Source: JADKAV01 sp963818505
GTDB lineage: Bacteria; Actinomycetota; Actinomycetes; S36-B12; UBA10799
DNA length: 64,000 nucleotides
Assembly (NCBI GenBank): GCA_963818505.1
Contig: CAWFSJ010000001.1
Coordinates: forward strand, 496,001 to 560,000
Direction of reading: 5' to 3'
The notes under the pieces were generated by a model. That model searched no databases. It saw only the letters and a list, made by a program, of their open reading frames with translations, and had not been told where the DNA came from. Position 1 is the stretch's first letter. Each line of letters starts with the position of its first letter. Below are positions 27,340 through 36,004 of this stretch, piece by piece. The translations under genes were made by a program, and so were the position numbers.

Positions 27340-27663
27340 TCACACAGCCCCCAGTTGCTCCCATCGCGTCGTCAAGCCCGGTGGCGGATCGCTGACTTCG
27401 ATCCGCTTGGCGCGAGCCGTATGGCCGGACACGATTGCCACAGTCCCCCGTCGCACCCCCAGGGCGGACGCCAAAGCATCCACGACGGCTCGGTTGGCCG
27501 CGCCGTCTGCGGCAGGCGCACTGACCCTCACCACCAGGGCCGGGGGCTGGCCATGAGTCCCGCCGACCTGTGTGCGCCGCGACCCCGGCTTGACCCAGAT
27601 CGAAGAACAGAACACCGAACCACTCACCAAGCCAGGGTACGGCCGTCGGGCACTGGGACTCAT
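27340..27663 (-). CDS. DUF167 (YggU-type) family protein
   Basis: A 107-residue protein with the DUF167 core IWVKPGSRRTQVGG-(N)-VRVSAPAADGAANRAVVDALASALGVRRGTVAIVSGHTARAKRIEV. The fold is known in this family but its function is not. The start is uncertain: the ATG at 27663 is used here, and a GTG at 27627 would begin closer to the conserved part. It is divergent from ileS, with only 48 nt between the two starts, and 45 nt upstream of lspA on the same strand. Confidence 0.78.
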   Translation of the reverse strand: MSPSARRPYPGLVSGSVFCSSIWVKPGSRRTQVGGTHGQPPALVVRVSAPAADGAANRAVVDALASALGVRRGTVAIVSGHTARAKRIEVSDPPPGLTTRWEQLGAV

Positions 27664-27680
27664 GCCCTTGGCGCCCCCGA

Positions 27681-27686
27681 TACCCT
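27681..27686 (+). promoter_or_regulatory. Possible -10 element of the ileS promoter
   Basis: TACCCT fits TANNNT and would place the start of transcription near 27693, giving a ~19-nt leader carrying GAAGGAG before the ATG. The -35 region is not recognisable. There is no room for, and no sign of, a T-box leader. Confidence 0.3.
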
Positions 27687-27711
27687 CGTACTACAGCGAC
27701 GAAGGAGCCGA

Positions 27712-30700
27712 ATGTACCGTCCGGTGCCACCGAAGACAGACTTGCCCGCGATGGAACGCGAGATCATCGCTTTCTGGCAGGCCAACGACGTGTTCCACCG
27801 ATCACTGCATCAAACCGCTGACGGTCCGCGCTGGACCTTCTACGAAGGGCCGCCGACTGCCAACGGCACCCCCGGGGTCCACCACGTCGAAGCCCGCGTC
27901 TTCAAAGACCTCTATCCGCGTTACCGGACCATGAAGGGCTATCACGTGCCCCGCAAGGCCGGCTGGGACTGCCATGGCCTGCCCGTGGAACTGGCGGTAG
28001 AGCGCGAACTCGGATTCAACGGAAAACCCGACATCGAGGCCTACGGCATCGCGCAGTTCAACGAGAAGTGCCGGGAATCCGTTCTGCGCCACGTCGACGC
28101 CTTCTCGGAGATGACCTCCCGGATGGGTTACTGGGTCGACATGGACCAGGCCTACTGGACGATGTCCGCGGACTACATCGACAGCGTGTGGTGGTCGTTG
28201 AAGACGATCTTCGACAAGGGTCTGCTCGAACAGGATCATCGGGTCTCTCCCTACTGCCCCCGCTGTGGCACCACGCTGAGCGACCACGAACTCGCCCAGG
28301 GCTACGAGAACGTGGTGGATCCCTCTGTCTACGTGACATGCGAGGTTCTCGATGGCCCTCTGGCCGAACGCCACCCAGGGGTGCAACTGCTGGTGTGGAC
28401 GACCACGCCATGGACGCTGGTGTCCAACACAGCGGTCGCGGTGTCGCCCGAGGCGACCTACGTCGTGGCGCGCGCTGGCGAGCGGACATTGGTCGTCGCC
28501 GAGGATCTGGTGGGGCCCACCCTGGGCGAGGATGCACAGATCCTTGAGCGGTTCAGCGGCCGCGACCTCGAGGCAGTGCACTACCGCCGGCCCTTCGACC
28601 TGATCGACATCCCAGACGCCCACTATGTGATCCTCGGGGACTTCGTGACCACCTCCGACGGTTCGGGAATCGTGCACCTCGCGCCGGCTTTCGGCGCCGA
28701 CGACCTCGCGGTCTGCCGGGCTTACAACCTGCCGGTGGTCAACCCGGTGAATGCGGACGGTCATTTCGCGGCTGATGTGCCCCTGGTCGGTGGACAGTTC
28801 TTCAAACACGCCGACGAGGACCTGGTCGCCGACCTCGCAGCGCGCGATCTGTTGTTCAAGCGAGTCCCCTACGAGCACGCCTACCCGCACTGCTGGCGCT
28901 GCCACACTCCCCTGATCTACTACGCATTGCCGTCCTGGTACATCCGGACGACCGCGATCAAGGAACAACTGCTGGCTCAGAACGAGGCCACGAACTGGTA
29001 CCCGCAGACGATCAAGTGGGGGCGTTACGGGGACTGGCTGCGCAACAACATCGACTGGGCGTTGTCCCGTTCGAGGTACTGGGGAACCCCGCTTCCCATC
29101 TGGAGATGTGAGAACGACCACCTGACGGCAGTGGGCTCCCGGGCCGAGTTGTCCGGCCTTTCCGACAGTGACGTCAGCGACGTGGATCCGCACAGACCCT
29201 TCGTCGACGACATCACTTTCGAGTGTCCGCAATGCGACTCGGTGGCCACCCGCGTACCGGAAGTCATCGACTGCTGGTACGACTCCGGGGCGATGCCGTT
29301 CGCGCAGTTCGGTTATCCGGAGAACAACGCTGAGCAGTTCGAACAGGCCTACCCGGCCGACTTCATCTGCGAGGCGATCGACCAGACCCGCGGCTGGTTC
29401 TACACGCTCATGGCCGTCGGCACCCTCGTCACCGGGCAGTCTTCCTACCGCAACGTGCTCTGCCTCGGCCACATCCTCGACGCCGACGGTCGCAAGATGA
29501 GCAAACACCTCGGGAACGTCCTTGAGCCGATCCCCCTGATGGACGCCCAGGGCGCCGATGCCTTGCGGTGGTTCATGCTCGCCTCGGGCTCTCCGTGGCA
29601 GGCCCGTCGAGTGGGTGCCGAGGCCTTGCAGGAGGTCGTCAGCAAAGTCCTGTCGACACTGTGGAGCACCGCCTCGTTCCAATCCCTGTACGGGGGCTTG
29701 TCGCAGTGGAGCCCCGGCGAGACGGGCGAGCCGACGATCATGGACCGCTGGGCGCGCTCCCGCACGAGCAGCACGGTGCGCGACGTTGACGCAGCCTTGG
29801 ATGTCTTCGACTCCCAGACGGCGGGGCGGTTGATCGCCGAGTTGATCGACGATCTGTCCAACTGGTACGTACGCCGGTCCCGGCGCCGCTTCTGGGACGG
29901 GGACCCGGCAGCCCTTCAGACGCTGCACGAGTGCCTTCGTGACATCACGTTGATCATGGCGCCGTTCACGCCGTTCATCACAGAACGGCTGTGGCAGGAC
30001 CTCTTCGCTGCCTCCGAGGGCGTCGACAGCGTGCATCTGGCTACGTGGCCCGAAGTGAGCCCTGCGCAGATCGATCCCGACCTGGAGCAGGACATGGCAC
30101 TGGTGCGCCGATTGGTCGAACTGGGCAGATCGGCGCGGGCTGAGTCGGGGATGAAGACCCGTCAACCGTTGTCACGGGCTCTGGTCGCGGCCTCAGGCTG
30201 GGCCAGCCTGGACGAGCAGGCGCGGGCGCAGGTCGCTGAGGAACTGAACGTGCTCAGCCTGGAGTCGTTGTCTGATGCCGACGCCCTGGTGGACGTCACC
30301 GTGAAGCCCAACTTCCGCTCTTTGGGCAAACGGTTCGGCAAACGCACGCCGGTCATTGCGTCAGCCATCACCGCAGCGGATCCGACTGAACTCGTTGCGG
30401 CAGTACGCAACGGTAAGGGTCAAGTAGAGGTTGAAGGAGAACGGATCGATATCGGGATCGACGAAGTACTCGTCACCGAGGTTCCGCGGGAGGGCTGGAC
30501 GGTTGCCAGTGGCGGCGGAGAGTCCGTGGCCATCGACCTGCACCTGACCGACGAACTGCTCATCCTCGGTACCGCCCGCGACCTGGTTCGCACCCTGCAG
30601 CAAGCCCGCAAGGACGCGGGCTTCGAGGTGACCGACAGGATCACCGTGCTGTGGGAGTCCGACGACGACCTCGTCGCGAAGGCCTTCGCCGATCACACGG

Positions 30701-30807
30701 AGATGATCGCGCGGGAGGTTCTCGCCACCGAGATCGTCGAGGCCAAAGCGCCGGCAGCCATGAAGGTCGAGGAACCCGATGTGAAGGTTGCCCTGCGCCG
30801 CTCCTGA
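27712..30807 (+). CDS. ileS: Isoleucyl-tRNA synthetase
   Basis: Charges tRNA-Ile. The start ATG at 27712 has an ideal GAAGGAG site, giving 1031 residues; a frame open further upstream to 27193 is not coding. Seen: the nucleotide-binding signature EGPPTANGTPGVHH (HIGH-equivalent, ~45-58), GWDCHGLPVE, the CP1 editing domain, and KMSKH (~595-599). The C-terminal anticodon-binding region lacks the zinc finger of E. coli-type enzymes. GTPGVHH and the long C-terminus place it in the eukaryote-like IleS2 clade found in actinomycetes, a clade often tolerant of mupirocin. It converges on the CHAT gene with a 76-nt gap without an obvious terminator. Confidence 0.96.
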   Translation: MYRPVPPKTDLPAMEREIIAFWQANDVFHRSLHQTADGPRWTFYEGPPTANGTPGVHHVEARVFKDLYPRYRTMKGYHVPRKAGWDCHGLPVELAVERELGFNGKPDIEAYGIAQFNEKCRESVLRHVDAFSEMTSRMGYWVDMDQAYWTMSADYIDSVWWSLKTIFDKGLLEQDHRVSPYCPRCGTTLSDHELAQGYENVVDPSVYVTCEVLDGPLAERHPGVQLLVWTTTPWTLVSNTAVAVSPEATYVVARAGERTLVVAEDLVGPTLGEDAQILERFSGRDLEAVHYRRPFDLIDIPDAHYVILGDFVTTSDGSGIVHLAPAFGADDLAVCRAYNLPVVNPVNADGHFAADVPLVGGQFFKHADEDLVADLAARDLLFKRVPYEHAYPHCWRCHTPLIYYALPSWYIRTTAIKEQLLAQNEATNWYPQTIKWGRYGDWLRNNIDWALSRSRYWGTPLPIWRCENDHLTAVGSRAELSGLSDSDVSDVDPHRPFVDDITFECPQCDSVATRVPEVIDCWYDSGAMPFAQFGYPENNAEQFEQAYPADFICEAIDQTRGWFYTLMAVGTLVTGQSSYRNVLCLGHILDADGRKMSKHLGNVLEPIPLMDAQGADALRWFMLASGSPWQARRVGAEALQEVVSKVLSTLWSTASFQSLYGGLSQWSPGETGEPTIMDRWARSRTSSTVRDVDAALDVFDSQTAGRLIAELIDDLSNWYVRRSRRRFWDGDPAALQTLHECLRDITLIMAPFTPFITERLWQDLFAASEGVDSVHLATWPEVSPAQIDPDLEQDMALVRRLVELGRSARAESGMKTRQPLSRALVAASGWASLDEQARAQVAEELNVLSLESLSDADALVDVTVKPNFRSLGKRFGKRTPVIASAITAADPTELVAAVRNGKGQVEVEGERIDIGIDEVLVTEVPREGWTVASGGGESVAIDLHLTDELLILGTARDLVRTLQQARKDAGFEVTDRITVLWESDDDLVAKAFADHTEMIAREVLATEIVEAKAPAAMKVEEPDVKVALRRS

Positions 30808-30883
30808 CGCCGGATCGGTCGCTCACCGCATCGCCTCTGCGCGGATCTGCACCAGCTACCGAGTGATCAAGCCCAGGTCCGGA

Positions 30884-33355
30884 TTAGAAGCCTGAACCAT
30901 GCGCCTGGAAGGGCGCCACGATTCCGGTCTCATCTGCGGCTCGGGCCAGCGCCTCGGAGGGGGCGAGTCCCGCGGAAAGCCCGACGTGCACGACTGGTAG
31001 GAGCTCACAGGCGACATCGTCGGCGACGATCGCTGGCGATGCCACGACGCACCGGGTGCCGGCGTGTAGCCAAGCGCGCGTCATCCCGATCGCCTCTTCC
31101 CCCCATCGCACAGACGAGCGACCCAGCTCGCACGCGGAAAGCACGACGATCCGTGGCACCGTCGCGATGAGGTCGATGTCGTAGCCGAACAGGGAACCGT
31201 CGGCGAGTTCCAGACCTGAAAAGAGCGGGTTGTCGGCGGCGTGTCGTCCGTGCGCCGCGATGTGCAGCGTCCCCACGCGGGCTGCCAGACGTTCGGTCGC
31301 CTCGACAGTAGCGCTCGCCGGGTTGAGGACCATCGCATCCTCCCAGGCAGACGCGGCACTGGACACCTCCTCCATTCCGCGCGTCACACGCGGTCCCGCG
31401 ACGAAACCGACGCCGGACGCAGGCTGGCGGCCATCACGGTCCCCGGCCCACTGGCTCGCGGATGTGGCGATGGTGAAGGTCCGTTCGCGCATCGCGGGCA
31501 ACATCCCCCACGGAATCCCGCCGAGAATGCCGGGGACGGTGATCACCGTGCGCCGCTCGCCGACGATCTGCCGCAGAGGATCGGCGAGAATCGTTGAAAG
31601 TGCCGCGAGTCGTTCCTTGAGAGATTCCTCCACTGCGCGCCGGAGTGGTCCGGACCTGACGGCCGCGCCGACGTCGAGATCGGCGCGCAGCCCTGCGTGC
31701 AGGGATCGGATCCGTTCCCATGGCGCGATGTCGACCACCTGAGCCCGCTCGCGCGTGGTGGCGATTGCGGTAACCCCTGCTCCGTCGTAGACGTAGGCGA
31801 CCACAGCGGTGTCATCGGCGAGGCCGGAGCGCAACCGATCCAGGGAGAGGCGCTCGCGAGATCCGTGGGCGCCGCTCGCAGACCACTGCCGGCGCCGGAC
31901 GCGCTCGCTGATTTCTGCAGCACGTTCAGAGGTCAGCCACTCGTCCGATCCCGCTTCCACCCGCAGTCGACGCAACTCCGCGAGATCGGCAGCGAGCTCT
32001 TCGTCGTGTGGCGGTCGCACCGGGATCGCCTGCTGGCTGAGGTGTCGGGCACGCTCCGACCACTCGAAGACGACATCGGGCCTGCGTGAACGCACGGCGG
32101 ATCTGAGCCCTGCGAACACGAGTGCGCCTCCGTGCATGACCAGCGACGTAGCCAGGTCGAGACTTCCGAACGATCGTTGCCAATCCGCCAGCGCATCGAG
32201 GCCCAAGCCGGCGTGGCGCCGCGCGTCGTATGCCTTGCCCCGGGCTGCCGCGCGCGCTGAACGTACCTCGTGGGCCAGCAGGCGCTGCGGCAGAGTGGCG
32301 TTCGGCGGGGTGCGGATCGGTGAGGACCCGGGTGCATCCAACTGATCAGCGAGCCGCAGCGCTCTGGTCAACCGCAGGCTCGCCGCCTCACCCCGCAGCC
32401 CCTTCGCATGCAGGGCAGCTGCGACTAGTTCTGCCTCCCGCAGAGTCTCGGGTGACACAGGAGGACCCGACACGGCGCCTTCGCCGTCCGGCAATAGCAG
32501 CCCCCGCAGGCGCACCCCCTCGGCGCGAAGGGCCCACCACTGGCTGTCGACCGCACGGAAGGTCGTGGCGGCGCCAGCGGCAATCGCGGCTGCCCGGGCC
32601 GGTGAATGCGTGAGCGTCGACAGAGCGAGGTGGAACCGCGCCTCGCCCTTGGCCTGCCGCATGCGATGGGCGGCGAAGACGGCCACCACCCGCTCCAGGC
32701 TCTGCTCGGCTTCGCGGGCTAGTCCAGCTTCACGAAACACTTCCGCGCGGTCGAGGTCACAAATGGCGGCGTTCACCGCCGATGCGCTAGCGAGCGCGCC
32801 GCGCGCCCTGCCCATCGTCTCGAGGGCCTCGACGAGGTCCCCCTCAAGCAGCGCTATGTAGCCGGCGTTGTGCATCGCCATAGCCCGCTCGACGTCGCCG
32901 CCGACCGTCTCGTAGTCCCGGGCGGCCGCCTCCACGTCTGCGCGGGCCTGGGCGAGGTGGCCCGCCTGGCAGTGTGCGACGCTGCGGTTCACCAGCATCG
33001 GGGCGCGGTACTCAGTCTCCTCGCCCACCCCGCGGACCCCCCGGTCGAGAAGTTCGATGGCCTCGTCGAGTGCCCCCTTCTCCAGTGCCAGAAGGCCCAG
33101 TTGCCCATAAAGAATCGCGGCCGTCACATCGGACACGCCCTCTAGGCCCAGTGCTTGCCTGCAGAGCAGCTCGGCGGCATCCGGGTCACCCTGACGGATG
33201 GTCAGCGCAGCCAGCGAACCGGCGATGCGGGCACGCAGATCCGCGTCGGCGGTTCGCTGCGCCGCCAACTGCAGCACCCGGCGAGCGGAGGTGTTCCGCC
33301 CAGCATTCAGATGCGCCCGGCCTCGACGGTGCAGCTCGGCGGAGGAAAGCTTCAC
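30884..33355 (-). CDS. TPR-CHAT protein (caspase-like peptidase), last gene of the sigma/subtilase/CHAT operon
   Basis: Predicted cytoplasmic protein of 823 residues. The first ~350 residues are helical tetratricopeptide-like repeats (ELHRRGRAHLNAGRNTSARRVL, AAILYGQLGLLALEKGALDEAI, MAMHNAGYIALLEGDLVEALE). A helical middle part follows, then a C-terminal CHAT domain. The catalytic His is about residue 702 in HIAAHGRH and the catalytic Cys about residue 742 in VVLSACELG, with GMTRAWLHAGTRCVVAS after it, so the dyad looks intact. No signal peptide or membrane segment is seen. The GTG at 33355, 22 nt after the protease stop, is used; the frame stays open to 33820 but that part is the antiparallel shadow of the protease gene. 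CHAT proteins are separase/caspase relatives, often activated by a partner; the substrate here is unknown. Confidence 0.85.
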   Translation of the reverse strand: MKLSSAELHRRGRAHLNAGRNTSARRVLQLAAQRTADADLRARIAGSLAALTIRQGDPDAAELLCRQALGLEGVSDVTAAILYGQLGLLALEKGALDEAIELLDRGVRGVGEETEYRAPMLVNRSVAHCQAGHLAQARADVEAAARDYETVGGDVERAMAMHNAGYIALLEGDLVEALETMGRARGALASASAVNAAICDLDRAEVFREAGLAREAEQSLERVVAVFAAHRMRQAKGEARFHLALSTLTHSPARAAAIAAGAATTFRAVDSQWWALRAEGVRLRGLLLPDGEGAVSGPPVSPETLREAELVAAALHAKGLRGEAASLRLTRALRLADQLDAPGSSPIRTPPNATLPQRLLAHEVRSARAAARGKAYDARRHAGLGLDALADWQRSFGSLDLATSLVMHGGALVFAGLRSAVRSRRPDVVFEWSERARHLSQQAIPVRPPHDEELAADLAELRRLRVEAGSDEWLTSERAAEISERVRRRQWSASGAHGSRERLSLDRLRSGLADDTAVVAYVYDGAGVTAIATTRERAQVVDIAPWERIRSLHAGLRADLDVGAAVRSGPLRRAVEESLKERLAALSTILADPLRQIVGERRTVITVPGILGGIPWGMLPAMRERTFTIATSASQWAGDRDGRQPASGVGFVAGPRVTRGMEEVSSAASAWEDAMVLNPASATVEATERLAARVGTLHIAAHGRHAADNPLFSGLELADGSLFGYDIDLIATVPRIVVLSACELGRSSVRWGEEAIGMTRAWLHAGTRCVVASPAIVADDVACELLPVVHVGLSAGLAPSEALARAADETGIVAPFQAHGSGF

Positions 33356-33377
33356 GATCTTAGGATGGCTGGGGTTC

Positions 33378-34901
33378 TCATGTTTGCCGCGAGTGGTCGC
33401 GAACGGCCAGCGCGGCCTTGACGGAATCCTTAGCCTCCTCGGGACTCTGCCCCGCCACCATGGCATCCGCGATGCGGGCCGCCACGACAGGAGCCGCGAA
33501 CGAAGTACCGCTCCACACTCCGAAACCGCCTCGGAAGTCATCGACGTCGAGGGTCTCGCGGCGGCGTCCGTCGCGGTCGTTGCGGGTTCCTGCTTGCAGA
33601 CCGCCATCGAAGCCGACGGGCAGCGTCGAGACCAGACAGACACCGGGTGCGAACACCTCGACCCACGCCCCGACGTTCGAGAAGAGAGCGGTCGAGTGGT
33701 CGGAGGGATTGAGCGCGCCCACCGAAACGTGCCTGTTGGGGTCGTTCGAGGCGATGGCCGCAGGGTAAGTCGGCCTGGAGGTGGCTTCATTGCCCGCGGA
33801 GCACACGACGACACAACCACGGGCTCGGATCTCGTCGAGTAGCCTGCGCAGCTCCGAGACCGTATCGAGGTCGTCGGGTGTCTCGTGGAAGTAGCTGAAC
33901 GACAGGTTGAGCACAGCGACCCTGGAACCCCCGCGCCCAGTCTCGAGCGTGTCGTCGTCCATGAAATCGACGAGCCGGCCGAGCGCGCCGATCAGGTCGT
34001 TCTCCAGAATCACGCCCTCCCCGTCGGCGATGCGGACCGCGAGGATCCTGGCATCCGGGCACTCCTGGCGGATGATCCCGGCGATGAAAGTCCCGTGGCC
34101 GGCAGCATCGTCGAAGATGCCGTCCAGCGGCTCGGCCACAGAGGGCTGCTCCTCGGGGTCTGTCGCAGAGTCCGGGTCCAACCCGATCGGCTCCCCCGAA
34201 CTGAGTCGGGGCTCGACCACCACACCGTCCAGCCACGGGTGATGACCGATCCCGGTGTCGAACACGGCCACGATCGGCGGCGTCGCGTCGGGGTGTCGCG
34301 GGCTCGGCTCGGTTCCGAGGAAGGTGACGGGCTGCAGCCCCCCGAAACCGACCGTCGCATAGCTGTCGATCCCGACCGTCGCGGCGTTCGCCTTGAACGG
34401 GTTCGCCTTGAACGGATTCGCCTTGAACGGGTTCGCCTTGAACGGGTTGAGGCCGAGCGGGTCCGTCGTCAACACGTGATTGAGACTCAGCCCCGCCTTG
34501 CCCCAGTCGTTGCGCCGCGCCTGTCTGAGCAGCGCCCACGCATCAGGGGTGGCCGCGATGCGATCCTCGCCCGCCGAAACACCGAGTCGCAGGCGCACGG
34601 ATCTGCTTGCTCCGCGCGACCGCGGCACCGCGCGCCCACTGCGGGCGTCGGTGCGCGGGTCCTCCAGCGATCCTTCGCCGTCGCCGAGTTCGACCGTCCA
34701 GCCAGCCGATTCGGCGAGCGCCCGGAGGCGGTCGAGTGCTGCGGGGTCGGCGGCACCGGTGTCGACCAGCAACTCATCGGTGACGTACACGGTCGGCAGA
34801 ACGCTACCCGCGTGTTCGCCCGCTGGGTCGAGGATCGAGAACCGCGGCACCTTCCTCCAGTCGTCCGGGCCGTTCACCGATTCCATGGGCGTGTCACTCA
34901 C
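33378..34901 (-). CDS. S8 subtilisin-like serine protease, cytoplasmic type, with NPFKA repeat linker
   Basis: A 507-residue subtilase with the complete triad: Asp215 (VAVFDTGIG), His269 (GHGTFIAGI), Ser467 (SGTSFAAPVVA), and oxyanion Asn371 (SAGNEA). There is no signal peptide or transmembrane segment, which is unusual because most S8 proteases are exported. The first ~150 residues are a distinct N-terminal part including LNHVLTTDPLGL. Next come four exact NPFKA units (152-171), then the catalytic domain from ~205. The start is GTG at 34901 with GAGGAG upstream. It sits 13 nt after the 159-residue gene and 22 nt before the CHAT gene. The N-terminal part could be an inhibitory propeptide and the repeats a flexible or cleavable linker; that is inference. 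Confidence 0.9.
   Translation of the reverse strand: MSDTPMESVNGPDDWRKVPRFSILDPAGEHAGSVLPTVYVTDELLVDTGAADPAALDRLRALAESAGWTVELGDGEGSLEDPRTDARSGRAVPRSRGASRSVRLRLGVSAGEDRIAATPDAWALLRQARRNDWGKAGLSLNHVLTTDPLGLNPFKANPFKANPFKANPFKANAATVGIDSYATVGFGGLQPVTFLGTEPSPRHPDATPPIVAVFDTGIGHHPWLDGVVVEPRLSSGEPIGLDPDSATDPEEQPSVAEPLDGIFDDAAGHGTFIAGIIRQECPDARILAVRIADGEGVILENDLIGALGRLVDFMDDDTLETGRGGSRVAVLNLSFSYFHETPDDLDTVSELRRLLDEIRARGCVVVCSAGNEATSRPTYPAAIASNDPNRHVSVGALNPSDHSTALFSNVGAWVEVFAPGVCLVSTLPVGFDGGLQAGTRNDRDGRRRETLDVDDFRGGFGVWSGTSFAAPVVAARIADAMVAGQSPEEAKDSVKAALAVRDHSRQT
34387..34446. repeat. 15-bp tandem repeat, four units, inside the subtilase gene
   Basis: TTCGCCTTGAACGGG occurs four times in tandem (34387, 34402, 34417, 34432) with one G-to-A change in the second unit. 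On the minus strand it encodes NPFKA four times. The near identity at DNA level suggests recent expansion, so copy number probably varies between strains. Confidence 0.95.
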
Positions 34902-34914
34902 GGCTGCTCCTCAC

Positions 34915-35394
34915 TCACACTTCGAACTGCTGTGTCTCGTACTCGTGCAACTGCCCTTCGCCGGTGCGCACGACGATGCGCAGCCTCGAGACTCCCGGGG
35001 GGATCTGATCGAACGCGAAGCGTCCGTGTTTCCCAGGTTCGGCCGACCAGCCGCGCCCGCCCTGAACGAGTCGCAGGGCGAGGGCCTCGTCGGCCACCCA
35101 GCCGTCGATGCGCCGCGATCCGGCCTGCGTATTCGCCACATGCAACAAGACGCTGGTGTGACCGTCGCTGAACTGCAGCGTCGCGGTGTCTGCGTCGCTG
35201 CGCACCGCGTCGAGGGCCGATCCCTCGACGACGGTCAACAGCGCGTACTCCCGCGAAAGATCCTCTACGGCGACCGCCGCCACCATGCGATCGACGAGGT
35301 CTGCCGGCTCGGGATCGAGCTTCTCCCACATGCCGCGCAGACTTGCCATCAGCTCGGCGTCGGAGATGCGGTCGTCATGCTCCACCTTGATCAC
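34915..35394 (-). CDS. 159-residue soluble protein of the sigma/subtilase/CHAT operon, unknown function
   Basis: The N-terminal ~50 residues are helical and acidic (RISDAELMASLRGMWEKLDPEPADLVDRMVAAV). The C-terminal ~100 residues look beta-rich and end with GRFAFDQIPPGVSRLRIVV-(N)-HEYETQQFEV, a pattern seen in carboxypeptidase-regulatory-like beta-sandwiches. No membrane segment, no cysteines and no catalytic motif are seen. It starts with GTG inside the end of the sigma gene (20-nt overlap) and is followed after 13 nt by the subtilase, so it is certainly part of the unit. It could be an anti-sigma, adaptor or protease substrate; the sequence does not decide. Start: GTG at 35394, preceded by AAGGATGG. 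Confidence 0.8.
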   Translation of the reverse strand: MIKVEHDDRISDAELMASLRGMWEKLDPEPADLVDRMVAAVAVEDLSREYALLTVVEGSALDAVRSDADTATLQFSDGHTSVLLHVANTQAGSRRIDGWVADEALALRLVQGGRGWSAEPGKHGRFAFDQIPPGVSRLRIVVRTGEGQLHEYETQQFEV

Positions 35395-36004
35395 GTCCTA
35401 TCCATCCTTCGCCTGCCAGCGAGGCACGCAGTTTGGCCAGACAGCGCTGGCGGGTTGGTCCGATCGACCCGACGGGTATCGCAAGGTCGTGGGCGATGCG
35501 CGCGTAGTCGGGTCGATCGTCGAAGGCGACGATCCGCAGCAGGCGTTGACAGCGTTCGCTGAGTCGTGCGACCGCGTGCCACAGACGTCGGGAGTCGTCG
35601 TCGGCCACCGCGGTCAGCTCGGCTGCGTCGTGTGCAGGCAGACCCGCCTCGAGGGCGTCCGACTCGGTGGCATCGGCGCGGCGATGGAGTTTGCCGACCC
35701 GCCACGCCTCGCGGCGCGCGCACATGCTGAGCCACCCCGAGACCGCTTGCGGTTGGACGATCGACTCGTGCCGGCGCACGAGAGTGAGCCAGGTCGTCTG
35801 GACGACATCCTGGGCAAGGGCGGCGTCGAGACCGTAGGAGCGCGCGACGTGCCAAAGGGTCGGGGACATGAGCCGCACCAACTCGTCCATCGCCCGGCTG
35901 TCGCCTTCGCGCCACCGCAGCAGAAGGTCCGCGGCACGCTCCCACCGCGTGGGCGCGACGGACTCCACCGCTGCTTCGCCCTCGGACTGCGCCATAGCGC
36001 TCAT
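35375..36004 (-). CDS. ECF-type RNA polymerase sigma factor, first gene of the accessory operon
   Basis: Sigma-70 family protein of ~209 residues with region 2 (MDELVRLMSPTLWHVARSYGLDAALAQDVVQTTWLTLVRR) and region 4 (WHAVARLSERCQRLLRIVAFDDRPDYARIAHDLAIPVGSIGPTRQRCLAKLRASL). Regions 1.2 and 3 are missing, so it is of the ECF class. The start is uncertain: the ATG at 36004 is used; ATGs at 35995 and 36037 (the latter with AAAGG upstream) are alternatives. No classical membrane-bound anti-sigma gene is adjacent; the next gene, overlapping by 20 nt, encodes the soluble 159-residue protein. It probably drives its own operon and possibly the divergent secreted-protein gene. Confidence 0.85.
   Translation of the reverse strand: MSAMAQSEGEAAVESVAPTRWERAADLLLRWREGDSRAMDELVRLMSPTLWHVARSYGLDAALAQDVVQTTWLTLVRRHESIVQPQAVSGWLSMCARREAWRVGKLHRRADATESDALEAGLPAHDAAELTAVADDDSRRLWHAVARLSERCQRLLRIVAFDDRPDYARIAHDLAIPVGSIGPTRQRCLAKLRASLAGEGWIGRDQGGA

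Noticed and set aside
27193..27711. In-frame open extension upstream of ileS
   Set aside because: It runs antisense through DUF167 and lspA, has no conserved sequence, and the ATG at 27712 has an ideal ribosome site and matches the normal IleRS N-terminus.
27664..27711. T-box riboswitch before ileS
   Set aside because: Actinobacterial ileS genes often have one, but only 48 nt separate the DUF167 start and ileS, and no GGTGGNACCGCG-type motif is present upstream.
27802..30165. 787-codon open frame antisense to ileS
   Set aside because: Shadow of a GC-rich gene: no domain, His/Arg/Val-rich composition; the sense strand has a complete IleRS.
30808..30883. Terminator between the convergent ileS and CHAT genes
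   Set aside because: No hairpin with a convincing stem was found in this 76-bp gap.
33356..33820. In-frame N-terminal extension of the CHAT protein
   Set aside because: It lies inside the subtilase gene in another frame and is Arg/Ser/Pro rich, as shadows are; the TPR part begins right after the GTG at 33355.
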